The notes beneath the pieces are model-generated. The model searched no databases. It worked only from the letters and a program-made list of their open reading frames with translations, and had not been told where the DNA came from. Positions 44,256 through 56,265 of a stretch of 64,000 nt of DNA are shown here, in pieces. A program made the translations under genes and the position numbers. Where the stretch lies: NCBI RefSeq assembly GCF_024699945.1, contig NZ_JAJOMY010000001.1:868001-932000 (forward strand). The letters run 5' to 3'. This DNA comes from Phenylobacterium sp. J426 (GTDB taxonomy: Bacteria > Pseudomonadota > Alphaproteobacteria > Caulobacterales > Caulobacteraceae). The number at the start of each line of letters is the position of its first letter. Within the stretch, counting starts at the first letter, position 1.

Positions 44256-44930
44256 TCACGCCGGCAGGGTGGCTGCGAAGACGATCCGCTCATCGTTGAC
44301 GTCCGCGAACACGCGACCGCCGGCGTCCTGCACGAAGAGGTGGACGTAATAGGCCTGCACCCAGTGGCCGTGCAGTCCCTCGCCCAGCGGCTGGCCCTGG
44401 AGGCCGCGCAACACCTCCGGCCGCAGCCTGGCGCGGGGCCCGACAGCGTCCACGGCGAGCGCCACCTGCGCGCCCTCCTGCACCGCCCGGACGCGGGCCG
44501 TGCCGCCGGTGGGCAGCGCCGCGCCCGCCATTTGGGCGAGGTTGAGCAGGGTGCGGGCGCTCGGCTTGTTCACCGCCGGCGTCTCCACTGTCCATTCGAG
44601 ATTGGCGCGCATGTGGGCGAAGACGCCCTGGGCCAGCTTCTCGAGGTCGCGGGCGTCGAAGGTCTCGGCCGAGGCCGAGGCGCCGAACGCCACCCGGGTG
44701 AAGGCGAGCAGATCGGCGAGCTTGCGCGCCGAGCTCTCGATGAGGCCCATGGCCTCTTCCTTCATATCCTGGGCGGAGGGGTCTTCCAGCAGGTCGAGCC
44801 CCGAGACGATGGCGCTCGCCGGGCTGATGAAGTCGTGGCACATCCGCGCCGCCAGATAGGCGGCCAGTTCCGCGGGGCGCACGGCTTCGGCGGGCGGATA
44901 CGCCGGGACGTCTTCGGGCAGATCGGTCAT
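44256..44930 (-). CDS. chpT: Histidine phosphotransferase ChpT
   Basis: A 224-aa phosphotransferase that carries phosphate from the CckA hybrid kinase to CtrA and CpdR, controlling the cell cycle. The acceptor His32 is in AARMCHDFISPASAIVSGL, followed by a helical hairpin (about 25-95) and a degenerate GHKL-like domain without an ATP-binding site (GPRARLRPEVLRGLQG). ATG 44930 begins MTDLPEDVPAYPPAE. First of the chpT-cheY-cheR set, in the order recalled from Caulobacter CC_3470 onward. Confidence 0.92.
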   Translation of the reverse strand: MTDLPEDVPAYPPAEAVRPAELAAYLAARMCHDFISPASAIVSGLDLLEDPSAQDMKEEAMGLIESSARKLADLLAFTRVAFGASASAETFDARDLEKLAQGVFAHMRANLEWTVETPAVNKPSARTLLNLAQMAGAALPTGGTARVRAVQEGAQVALAVDAVGPRARLRPEVLRGLQGQPLGEGLHGHWVQAYYVHLFVQDAGGRVFADVNDERIVFAATLPA

Positions 44931-44995
44931 GGCGGCGGACCTTGGCGTGATTTGAGCCTTTGGAAAACGCCCCGCCCTCTCTAATAGAGCCGCCG

Positions 44996-45218
44996 ATGGC
45001 GCCGTTCGCGGACCCCTTCCTGGAGCCCGGCGTCCTGGTGCGGCACCCGACGCAGGACGACTGGGGGGCTGGGCCAGGTGCAGTCGGTGGCCGGCCGCAT
45101 GGTCACCGTGAACTTCGAGAACGCGGGCAAGCAGACGATCGACGCCGCGGTCGTGCGGCTGGTGTTCGTGGGCGATGATCCGCGCGATCGGCAGAGACGC
45201 TGAGAGAGGTTTTTCGTT
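44996..45218 (+). CDS. DUF3553 protein, frameshifted
   Basis: A small protein of 73 aa after repair: MAPFADPFLEPGVLVRHP, then DWGLGQVQSVAGRMVTVNF and a Lys/Val-rich end. This matches the DUF3553 family, an SH3-like fold also found at the C-terminus of some UvrD-type helicases. The frame breaks at G6 45063-45068, where five G restore the domain. Its stop (TGA 45216-45218) overlaps the TTG start of cysQ. It is divergent from chpT. Function unknown. Confidence 0.8.
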
Positions 45219-45987
45219 GAGGCTATCCGACACCGACGTGGGCGAGACCCTGGCCGAGATCTGCGAGGCGGCGGCGGCCGTGATCCTGCCCCTGTGGCGT
45301 TCGGGCCTGACGGTGCACTCGAAGTCGGACGAAAGCCCGGTCACGGAAGCGGATCGGCGTGGCGAGGCGCTGATCCTGGAGCGGCTGGCGGCGGCCTTCC
45401 CGGGCGTGCCGGTCGTCTCGGAAGAGGACGCCAGCGAATTTGGCACGCCGGACGAGATCGGGCCGGTCTTCTTCCTGGTCGATCCGCTGGACGGCACCAA
45501 GGCCTTCGTCCGCGGCGATCCGAACTTCACCGTCAACATCGGACTGATCGAGGACGGCCGCCCCGTGGCCGGCGCGGTGAACGCCCCGCCGACGGGCGAG
45601 ACCTGGTTCACGAGGGGCGGCCAGACCTGGAAGCGCATCAACGGGGGCGTGGCGCAGCCCGTCCGCGTTCGGACCTGGGACGCGGGCGACGCGCTGGGCC
45701 TGATCAGCCACACCGCCACCGACGAGCAGATCCGCCATCTGACCGACGCCTACGGCTTCGCGCGCACGGAGGCGATGGATTCCTCGATCAAGCTGTGCCG
45801 GATCGCCGAAGGCGCGGCCGACATCTATCCGCGTCACGGCCCCACCATGGAGTGGGACATCGCCGCCGCCCACGCCGTGCTGCTGGGCGCCGGAGGTCGG
45901 CTGGCGACGCCGGAAGGCGAGGCGTTCGTCTACGGCAAGGCGGACAAGGGGTTTCGCAACGGCTGGTTCGTCGCCCGGGGCGGCTAG
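45215..45987 (+). CDS. cysQ: 3'(2'),5'-bisphosphate nucleotidase CysQ
   Basis: A 257-aa enzyme of the inositol monophosphatase superfamily that removes 3'-phosphate from PAP formed in sulfate assimilation. Motifs: VTEADRRGEALI, PVVSEEDAS, FLVDPLDGTKAFVRG (DPxDGT metal site), and MEWDIAAAHAVLLGAGG near the C-terminus. TTG 45215 is chosen as start because GAGAGG lies 7 bases upstream and it couples to the preceding stop (TTGA); a start at 45175 would overlap the DUF3553 gene by about 40 bases. PAPS-pathway genes are absent from this window. Confidence 0.9.
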
Positions 45988-45992
45988 CGCGC

Positions 45993-46178
45993 TCAGATGT
46001 GCTTGGGCGTGTTCCATTCGTCGGAGACAGGGGCGGAGACCTGTGCGGTCCACGCCTCCGTCGCAGCCGTCCGGGCATCGAGCGGCCGCCCCAGCGCGAC
46101 ATAGCTGACGAAGCCCACCAGGAACGCGATCGCCGCGAGCCAGAGGAAGGGGCGGAGTACGTCGGCGGCGTCGATCAT
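45993..46178 (-). CDS. Small membrane protein, unknown
   Basis: A possible 61-aa protein: one helix at about 9-28 (LRPFLWLAAIAFLVGFVSYV) and a polar tail ending in SDEWNTPKHI. It is convergent with cysQ, 5 bases apart. No strong ribosome-binding site is visible, and I recognise no family; it is kept because the helix and the tail look protein-like and no other gene covers it. Confidence 0.5.
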   Translation of the reverse strand: MIDAADVLRPFLWLAAIAFLVGFVSYVALGRPLDARTAATEAWTAQVSAPVSDEWNTPKHI

Positions 46179-46258
46179 CGGCGAATTCTCGTTCGGGACT
46201 AAGGCCTTAACCCCTCCGGCCCCGCATGGTTGCGCACCGGCGGATTATCCACGGCGCT

Positions 46259-46281
46259 AATTGCGAACGATTCTCATTGCC
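46259..46281 (+). promoter_or_regulatory. Putative Fur box
   Basis: AATTGCGAACGATTCTCATTGCC resembles the Fur operator core (GATTCTCATT) of alphaproteobacteria. It lies 66 bases before the ATG of a siderophore receptor, where iron-responsive repression is expected. A further CTCATTCTTATTCTC is at 46310-46325. Confidence 0.6.
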
Positions 46282-46346
46282 ACGACCCCGACTAGAAACT
46301 AAGAACGCCTCTCATTCTTATTCTCAAGGTTGAGGGACGGGGGATC

Positions 46347-48637
46347 ATGGCAAGGACGGGCGTCGTCGCGCGGAAGAAGCGCGCCCTGGTGTTCGCGGTC
46401 GCGGGTGTCGCCGGACTGTCGATGGGCGCGGCGGCGCAAGCCGCGGACGTGGCGACCGATGCGGCCGCGCCGGCCCCTGCGGATCTGACGGGCGTGGACG
46501 TGGCGGGAGTCCGGCCGCGCGAGCCCGAGACGCCGAAGCACACCGCCCCCCTGATCGACACGCCGCGCAGTATCACGGTCATCCCGCGCCAGGTGATCGA
46601 GCAGACGGCCGCCACCTCGCTCACCGACATCCTGCGCACTTCGCCCGGGATCACCTTCGGCGCCGGCGAAGGCGGGCAGCCGCTGGCCGACCGGCCGTTC
46701 ATCCGCGGCCAGGCCTCGGGCAACAACATCTTCGTCGACGGCGTGCGCGACACCGGCGGCCAGATGCGCGAGGTGTTCGCCATCGAGCAGGTGGAAGTCG
46801 TGAAGGGCGCCGACAGCGCCTACTCCGGCCGCGGCTCGGGGGCGGCAGCATCAACCTGACGACCAAGCGCCCGCGCCTCGACACCTTCGTCAACGGCCAG
46901 GCGGCCGTCGGGACCGACGACTACCGCCGCGGCGTGATCGACGCGAACTACCAGGTGGGCGACACCTCCGCGGTGCGGCTGAACCTGATGGGCATCGAGG
47001 CTGACAGCCCGGGGCGGGACGCCGCCGGCTCCAGCCGCTACGGCCTGCTCGCCGGGGCCGCGACGGGGATCGGCACGGAGACCCGCGCCACCCTGCTCTA
47101 CTACCGCCTGCGCACCGATGACTTGCCGGACTACGGCGTTCCGCTGTTCACGAAGGTTCCCGGGCTGCCGCGCACCGACAGCGGCGTCCTGGATGTGCCG
47201 CGCGGCAGCTTCTACGGCCTGAAGGCCCGCGACTATCAGGAGACCGAGGCCGACATCGCCACCTTCATCGCCGAGCATGACGTCTCCGAGGCGCTCAAGC
47301 TGCGAAACGTCTTCCGGGCGGCGAAAACCCTCAACGACTATGTGGTGACCAACCCCGGCGACGGCGGCGCCGCCCAGCTGGTGGGCGGGCAGTACTGGAT
47401 GAAGCGCGGGACCAAGGGGCGCTGGAACCCGACCCGGACGGTGGCCAACGTCACCGACATCTATGGCAAGTTCGGCCAAGGCTTCATCACCCACAGCTAC
47501 GACGTGGGCCTGGAGCTGTCGCGCGAGCAGAACAAGAACGCCGCCTATGTGGTCTATACGACCGCCGGCGCCCCCTGCCCGGCGGGCTTCAGCGGCGCCA
47601 GCAACAACCTGGGCGTCGGGGATTGCACGCTGGTCTTCGCGCCGGACCCGAGCGACCCCTGGCAGGGGACCATCACCCGCCCGACCCCGTCGCGGAACAT
47701 CACCAAGACGACCGGCGTCTACGCCTTCGACACCGTTTCGTTCGGCGACAGGTGGCTGCTGAACCTGGGCATCCGCCATGACCAGTACGAGGTGACGGGT
47801 ACGGATGTCGCCGTGACCAGCGCCAATGGCGTGATCACCGGCGAGACGCTGACGCCGCGGGCCGGCGACTGGTCGTTCACCAACTACCAGGTGGGCCTGG
47901 TCTACAAGCCGACCGAGACCTCCAGCGTCTATGTGGCCTACGCGACCACCTCGACGCCGCCGACGATCGCTTCGGGCGACCAGAACACCGGCGCCGGGAC
48001 GGGGACAGGCAACCTGGCGAACGTTCTGCTCGACCCCGAGGAGGTCACCAACTTCGAGGTCGGGGCCAAGGCCGCGTTCTTCGGCGAGCGCCTGAGCGCC
48101 TCGATCACCTATTTCGACCTCAAGCGCGAGAACGCTCAGGTCCAGGTGTCGGCCGGCGTCTATGCCCAGGTGGGCGAAGCCGCCGCCAAGGGCGTCGAGG
48201 TCGGCGTGACCGGCGCGGTGAGCGACCGATGGAACGTGTTCGGCGGCTACACCTACATGGACACCGAGCTGGTGCGCGGCGCCTACAATGTCGTCAACGT
48301 CGGCGATCCCCTGGCCAATTCGCCGAAGCACAGCTTCAGCCTGTTCACAACCTACGAGGCGACCGAAGCCCTGACGCTGGGCGGCGGGGCCTACCATGTC
48401 TCGAAGAGCTTCGGCGGCAACCAGGGCGGCGCGGGCGGAGGGACCAACCGCATCTACGCCCCTTCCTACTGGCGGTTCGACGCCTTCGCGTCCTACCGGA
48501 TCAGCGCGAATGTCGACCTGCAGCTGAACATCCAGAACCTGGCCGACGAGGACTACATCATCCGGACGAACGGCGTGCACCACGCCGATTACGGGCCGGC
48601 CCGCCAGGCGATCCTCACCCTCAACGTCCGCTACTGA
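46347..48637 (+). CDS. TonB-dependent siderophore receptor, frameshifted
   Basis: A 763-aa outer-membrane receptor after repair. Signal peptide 1-37 (ends AAQAADVAT); plug domain about 65-190 with the TonB-box-like [36 protein letters not shown] and [15 protein letters not shown]; the barrel runs to [11 protein letters not shown], with a terminal aromatic residue. The frame breaks at G5 46838-46842; a sixth G gives [13 protein letters not shown], the conserved end of the plug. It is followed by piuC, the classic catecholate receptor pair, and preceded by a Fur-like box. Confidence 0.9.
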
Positions 48638-48663
48638 CCTCCCCTTCGGGTACGGACGTGCGT

Positions 48664-48692
48664 CGGCCCCGCCTTCCCACGAGGCGGGGCCG
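48664..48692 (+). terminator. Hairpin between receptor and piuC
   Basis: CGGCCCCGCCT (48664-48674) pairs with AGGCGGGGCCG (48682-48692). It may end most receptor transcripts before piuC. Confidence 0.7.
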
Positions 48693-48732
48693 CTTCGCAT
48701 CCCCGACACCGACCGCTTAAGGTGGCTCCGCC

Positions 48733-49415
48733 ATGATGCTGCACATTCCCGAGGTGCTGACGAAGACCCAGGTCGTCGAGCTGCGCGCCCTGATCGACGC
48801 CGCGCCGTGGGTGGACGGCAACGAGACCTCGGGGCCCAGGCCGCCCTGGCCAAGCGCAACGCCCAGCTTCCCGAGGGCTCGCCGGCCGCCGTCCAGGCCG
48901 GCGAGACGATCCTGGACGCGCTGTCGCGCAACCCGCTGTTCGTCGCCGCAGCCCTGCCGCAGGTGGTCTTCCCGCCGCTGTTCAACCGCTACGCCGGTGG
49001 CGAGGCGTTCGGGCTGCACGTGGACAATTCGATCCGCCAGAGCCGCGATGGTTCGGTGCGGATCCGCAGCGACCTGTCCGCGACGCTGTTCCTGACCGAG
49101 CCCGAGGCCTATGACGGCGGCGAGCTGGTGGTCGAGGACACCTTCGGAACCCACGAGGTGAAGCTGCCAGCGGGCGACATGATCCTCTATCCGGCCTCCA
49201 GCCTGCACCGGGTGACGCCGGTGACCCGCGGCGCGCGGGTCTCGAGCTTCTTCTGGATCCAGAGCCTGGTGCGCGAGGTCGCCAAGCGCGACCTGCTGTT
49301 TCAGATAGATCTCGCCATCCAGCAGCTGTCGGGTCGCGTCGGCGCCGACGCCCCCGAGCTGATCTCGCTGACCGGCGGGTATCACAACCTCTTGCGGATG
49401 TGGGCCGAGGTCTGA
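48733..49415 (+). CDS. Fe(II)/2OG-dependent PKHD hydroxylase PiuC (YbiX-like), frameshifted
   Basis: A 227-aa non-haem iron hydroxylase after repair. Iron and 2OG ligands are visible as GLHVDNSIR (HxD), SSLHRVTPV (distal His) and the 2OG Arg in [11 protein letters not shown]. It begins [13 protein letters not shown]. The frame breaks at G4 48831-48834; a fifth G gives [16 protein letters not shown]. PiuC/YbiX genes are routinely next to siderophore receptors and are thought to help release or process iron-siderophore; here it follows such a receptor. Confidence 0.9.
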
Positions 49416-49480
49416 GGAGGGCCTACCGCCGCCCTTGAAAAACCGGTATGCCGCCGCGGAAAGAAGCAAGGGGAACCGCC

Positions 49481-50668
49481 ATGCCGCTCGATTCCGCGCC
49501 GCAGAAGACCTACCGCTGGGACGATCCCCTGGACCTGTCCTCGCGCCTCTCGGAAGAGGAGCGGATGGTGTGGGAGGCCGCCCGCCAGTACGCCCGCGAG
49601 AAGCTGCTGCCCCGCGTCGTCTCGGCCTATGCCGAGGAACGGTTCGACCGCGAGATCATGACCGAGATGGGCGAGCTGGGCTTCCTGGGCCCGACGCTTC
49701 CGGAGGAGTACGGCTGCGCCGGCGTGAACCACGTCGCCTACGGCCTGATCGCCCGCGAGATCGAGGCGATCGACAGTGGCTACCGCTCGGCGATGAGCGT
49801 GCAGAGCTCTCTGGTGATGTACCCGATCTACGCCTTCGGGTCGGAGGAGCAGAAGCGCAAGTTCCTGCCCGGCATGGCGGCCGGCAGGATCATCGGCTGC
49901 TTCGGCCTCACCGAGCCCGATGGCGGCTCGGACCCCGCCTCGATGCGCACCACCGCCAAGAAGGTCGACGGCGGCTATGTGCTGAACGGCGCCAAGATGT
50001 GGATCACCAACTCGCCGATCAGCGACGTGGCCCTGGTCTGGGCCAAGCTGGACGGCAAGATCCGCGGCTTCCTGGTCGAGCGCGGCGCCCAAGGGTTCGA
50101 GACGCCCAAGATCCAGAACAAGCTCTCGCTTCGCGCCTCTGTGACCGGCGAGATCGCCCTCTCGGACGTGTTCGTGCCGGACGACATGATGCTGCCGGGC
50201 GTGGAAGGCCTGCGCGGGCCGTTCTCGTGCCTGAACAAGGCTCGCTATGGAATCGCGTGGGGCGCCATGGGCGCGGCGGAATTCTGCCTGCACGCCAGCC
50301 GCGACTATGTCTCCAGCCGCAGCCTGTTCGGCCGCACGCTGGCGTCGCGGCAGCTGGTGCAGAAGAAGCTGGCCGACATGTCGACCGAGATCGCGCTGGG
50401 CTTCGAGGGCGCGCTCGCGCTGGGTCGGCTGATCGACGAGGGCGCCTGGGTGCCGGAGGCGATCTCGATGCTGAAGCGCAACAATTGCGGCAAGGCGCTG
50501 GAGATCGCCCGCGTCGCGCGCGACATGCACGGCGGCAACGGCATCTCGGGCGAGTACCACGTGATGCGCCACGCCTCGAACCTGGAAACGGTGAACACCT
50601 ACGAGGGCGCCCACGACGTGCACGCGCTGATCCTGGGCCGCGCGATCACCGGGGAAAGCGCGTTCTGA
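49481..50668 (+). CDS. gcdH: Glutaryl-CoA dehydrogenase
   Basis: A 395-aa FAD enzyme of the acyl-CoA dehydrogenase family that converts glutaryl-CoA to crotonyl-CoA + CO2 in lysine/tryptophan breakdown. Acyl-CoA dehydrogenase signatures [15 protein letters not shown] and [19 protein letters not shown] are present, and the GCDH-type segments [18 protein letters not shown] and [19 protein letters not shown] (catalytic Glu) favour this subfamily over general acyl-CoA dehydrogenases. ATG 49481 has AAGGGG upstream. Monocistronic. Confidence 0.92.
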   Translation: MPLDSAPQKTYRWDDPLDLSSRLSEEERMVWEAARQYAREKLLPRVVSAYAEERFDREIMTEMGELGFLGPTLPEEYGCAGVNHVAYGLIAREIEAIDSGYRSAMSVQSSLVMYPIYAFGSEEQKRKFLPGMAAGRIIGCFGLTEPDGGSDPASMRTTAKKVDGGYVLNGAKMWITNSPISDVALVWAKLDGKIRGFLVERGAQGFETPKIQNKLSLRASVTGEIALSDVFVPDDMMLPGVEGLRGPFSCLNKARYGIAWGAMGAAEFCLHASRDYVSSRSLFGRTLASRQLVQKKLADMSTEIALGFEGALALGRLIDEGAWVPEAISMLKRNNCGKALEIARVARDMHGGNGISGEYHVMRHASNLETVNTYEGAHDVHALILGRAITGESAF

Positions 50669-50751
50669 TCACGGATAAAATAACGCAATTTCCGAACAAC
50701 GTTGCGTTTACCCCGCCGGTGTAAGCCTCACCGCTCACCTGGGGGAAGCCG

Positions 50752-53110
<2,359 letters not shown>

Positions 53111-53180
53111 CGCGACCTTCCCCCGCTTCGCGAAGCGGTGTTAGAGCAGATCGAACAAGATCCTGGGGGAGGATGCGGGG

Positions 53181-54858
53181 ATGGCCGACATCGCGGCTGA
53201 GCGGGCGGACGCGCCGGAAAAGGAAACCTCGCTGAAGACCGTTGTCGCCGCCTCGTCGGCAGGCACTGCGTTCGAGTGGTACGACTTCTTCGTCTTCGGC
53301 AGCCTGGCGAGCGTGGTCGGGCGGGTGTTCTTCACCGGCCTGCCGGAGTCTGCGGGACTGGCGGCCGCCCTCGCGCTGTTCGGCGCGGGCTTCCTGTTCC
53401 GGCCCCTGGGCGCCCTGGTCTTCGGGCGCATCGGCGACAAGGCCGGCCGCAAGGGCGCCTTCCTGATGACCGTTCTGCTGATGGGCGGCGCGACCTTCGC
53501 CATCGGCCTGCTCCCGTCCTACGAACAGGCGGGGATGATCGGTCCCGCGCTCCTGATCCTCATGCGGATCATCCAGGGCTTCGCGCTGGGCGGAGAATAT
53601 GGCGGCGCGGCGATCTACGTCGCCGAGCATGCTCCGGCGGACAAGCGCGGCTGGGCGACCAGCTGGGTGCAGACTTCGGCGGCGCTCGGCCTCTTCGGCG
53701 CCTTGCTGGTGATCCTGACCACGCGGGTGATCCTGGGCGAGTTCGTCGGGGCCGAGGCCTTCGACGCCTGGGGCTGGCGGATCCCCCTTCCTGTTCTCGG
53801 CCGGCCTCCTGGGCATCTCGGTCTGGATGCGGCTGAAGCTCTCGGAAAGCCCGGCCTTCGCCAAGTTGAAGGCCGAGGGGCAGCAGACGAAGGCGCCCTT
53901 CAAGGAGGCCTTCGGCCACTGGGGCAACCTCAAGCTCGTGCTGCTGGCGCTGTTCGCGATCATGTCGGCGCAAGGCGCCGTCTGGTACACGGCGTTCTTC
54001 TACGTCCAGACCTTCATGGAACGGTTCCTGAAGGCGCCGCCCGAGACGATCACCGCCCTGATGCTGTCGGCGACGGCGGTCAGCGCGATCGGCTATGTCT
54101 TCTTCGGCTGGCTGTCGGACCGCGTGGGCCGAAAGCCCGTGATGCTCTTCGGCATGACCCTGATGCTGGCCGCCTACTTCCCGGGCTTCCACATGCTGGC
54201 CCAGACGCTCAACCCGGCGCTGGCGGAGGCCGAGGCGCGGACCCCTGTGGTGGTCATCGCCGACCCGGCCGACTGTTCGCTGCAGTTCGATCCCGTCGGC
54301 AAGGCGCAGTTCACCTCGTCGTGCGACATCGCCAAGGGCGTGCTGGCCAACGCCGGCGTGTCCTACCGCAACGATGCCGGAACCCCCGGCCAGCCGGCGA
54401 TGGTTCGGGTGGGCATGGCGACCATCACCTCGGCGGACGCCACAGGCCTGCCGGCCGACGCCGCCAAGGGGGTAAAGACCAGCGTCGAGACGCGCATCAA
54501 GCAGGGCCTGGCCCGCGCCGGCTACCCGGAGAAGGCCGACCCGTCGCGGATGAACTTCTTCGGGGCCTTCGGGGTGATGCTGGTGTTCGTCGTCGCGGCC
54601 ACCGCGCTCTACGGACCGATGGCGGCGGCGCTCGTCGAGATGTTCCCGACGCGTGTGCGCTACACCGCGCTGTCCCTGCCGTACCACATCGGCACCGGCT
54701 GGGTGGGCGGCTTCGTCCCCTTCTCGGCCTTCGCCATCGTGACGGCGTACGGCAACATCTATTCCGGCCTGTGGTTCCCCGTGGTGTTCACCGCCATTTC
54801 GGTGGTCACCTGCCTGCTGTTCCTGCGCGAGACCAAGGGCCGGCCGCTGGACTTCTAG
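53181..54858 (+). CDS. MHS-family metabolite:H+ symporter (MFS) with soluble insertion, frameshifted
   Basis: A 558-aa major facilitator transporter after repair. The MHS signature FEWYDFFVFGSLAS is in helix 1, GRIGDKAGRKG is the loop 2-3 motif, and FALGGEYGGAAIYVAEHAP confirms the MHS branch. Between helices 8 and 9 a soluble stretch of about 100 residues is inserted, with two cysteines (DPADCSLQFDPVG, FTSSCDIAK). The frame breaks at C5 53783-53787; four C give GWRIPFLFSAGLLG. Likely substrates are organic acids or osmolytes. The stop shares CTAG with the convergent dipeptidase. Confidence 0.88.
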
Positions 54859-56159
54859 CGCTTCGGGCGATCCAGTTCGGCGATCGTGGCGTTGGACGCG
54901 GGGCGCGCCGCCTGCAGACGCTTGGCGGCGGCTTCGGCCTCGCGCATCACGCGCAGCACGTTTCCGCCCGCCAGCTTGGCGAGGTCGGCGTCGCTCCAGC
55001 CGCGACGGGCGAGTTCGATGAACAGGCCCGGGAATTTGTCGACGCCCTCGAGCCCCGCCGGCGTCGTCGGGATGCCGTCGAAGTCGGAGCCGATGCCGAC
55101 GCAATCGACGCCGCAGACCTTGGCGATGTGCTCGATGTGGTCGGCGATCATGGCCAGGGTGACCGGCGGATGCGGGTTGGCCTTCTCCCAAGCCTCCAGC
55201 GCAGCCTGGGCCTTTTCGGGCTGGCCGATGAAGTTGCCGGCGTAGGGCGGGGCGTTGCCGCGGGTGCGCTCGGCGGCGCGGTCGGAAGCCCAGCGGGCCG
55301 CTTCGTTGGACGCGTAGCCCGGTGCGAAGTTGGCCATCACCACCCCGCGGTTCTGCTTCACGAGCAGGAGGATCTCGTCCGACACGTTGCGCGGATGGTC
55401 GGCCACGGCGCGCGAGCCGGAGTGCGAGAAGATCGCGGGAGCCTGCGCGACGCGCAGCGCATCCTTCATGGTGGCCTCCGAGACGTGGCTCAGGTCAACC
55501 AGCATGCCCAGCCAGTTCATCTCGCGCACGACCTGCTCCCCGAAGGGGCTGAGGCCGTCGAGCCTGGGATTGTCGGTGGCGCTGTCGGCCCAGGCGACGT
55601 TCCGCGCGTGGGTCAGCGTCATGTAGCGGGCGCCGGCAGCATACATCTGGCGCAGCGCCGGCAGGCTGTCGTTGATCTGGTGACCGCCCTCGATGCCGAC
55701 CAGCGAGGCGACCCGGCCGGCCTTGTGGATGCGCACGACGTCGTCGGCGGTGTACGCCATCTCCAGGGCCTGCGGCCAGCGCTGGGTCATCTGCCGGACG
55801 ATGTCGATCTGCTCCAGCGTGACCTGCACGGCCTCGGGGCCCTTGAGGTCGGCGGGAATCCAGACCGACCAGAACTGGCCTCCGACCCTGCCGGCCTTGA
55901 GGCGCCCGATGTCCGTCATCAGCGGCGGATCTCCCGCGGGCGCCGGCAGGGCCTTGGTGTCGCGGGCAAGGTCGACCTTGTCCATCTTGCCGTCGAACCG
56001 CTCGCGGATCGCCCACGGCAGGTCGTTGTGTCCGTCGATCAGCGGCGTCTTCGCCAGCACTCGGTCGACGCGGGCGGCGAGCGCCGCGTCCGACGGCTGG
56101 GCGGCGGCCGATGTGGCCAGCAACGCGAGCAGGGCGGCCGTGCAGAGAAGCTTGGTCAT
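54855..56159 (-). CDS. M19 membrane-dipeptidase-family peptidase
   Basis: A 434-aa exported dipeptidase homologous to renal dipeptidase. Signal peptide 1-21 (ends TSAAAQPSD). Zinc ligands of the family appear in IDGHNDLPW, GIEGGHQI, LVDLSHVSE and FSHSGSRAVADHPRNVSD; GIGSDFDGI carries the conserved Asp near the C-terminus. It probably hydrolyses dipeptides, possibly with D-residues, in the periplasm. Start ATG 56159. Confidence 0.92.
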   Translation of the reverse strand: MTKLLCTAALLALLATSAAAQPSDAALAARVDRVLAKTPLIDGHNDLPWAIRERFDGKMDKVDLARDTKALPAPAGDPPLMTDIGRLKAGRVGGQFWSVWIPADLKGPEAVQVTLEQIDIVRQMTQRWPQALEMAYTADDVVRIHKAGRVASLVGIEGGHQINDSLPALRQMYAAGARYMTLTHARNVAWADSATDNPRLDGLSPFGEQVVREMNWLGMLVDLSHVSEATMKDALRVAQAPAIFSHSGSRAVADHPRNVSDEILLLVKQNRGVVMANFAPGYASNEAARWASDRAAERTRGNAPPYAGNFIGQPEKAQAALEAWEKANPHPPVTLAMIADHIEHIAKVCGVDCVGIGSDFDGIPTTPAGLEGVDKFPGLFIELARRGWSDADLAKLAGGNVLRVMREAEAAAKRLQAARPASNATIAELDRPKR

Positions 56160-56265
56160 GCACAAGGGTTGGCAAGCACGGCCTTGGCGGTCAACCGTCG
56201 AAGAGGCCTGATCAGAAACATGCCGCCTGTTTAGGCCAGTGGGGGCGCGGGAGAAGGCCCGCAGC

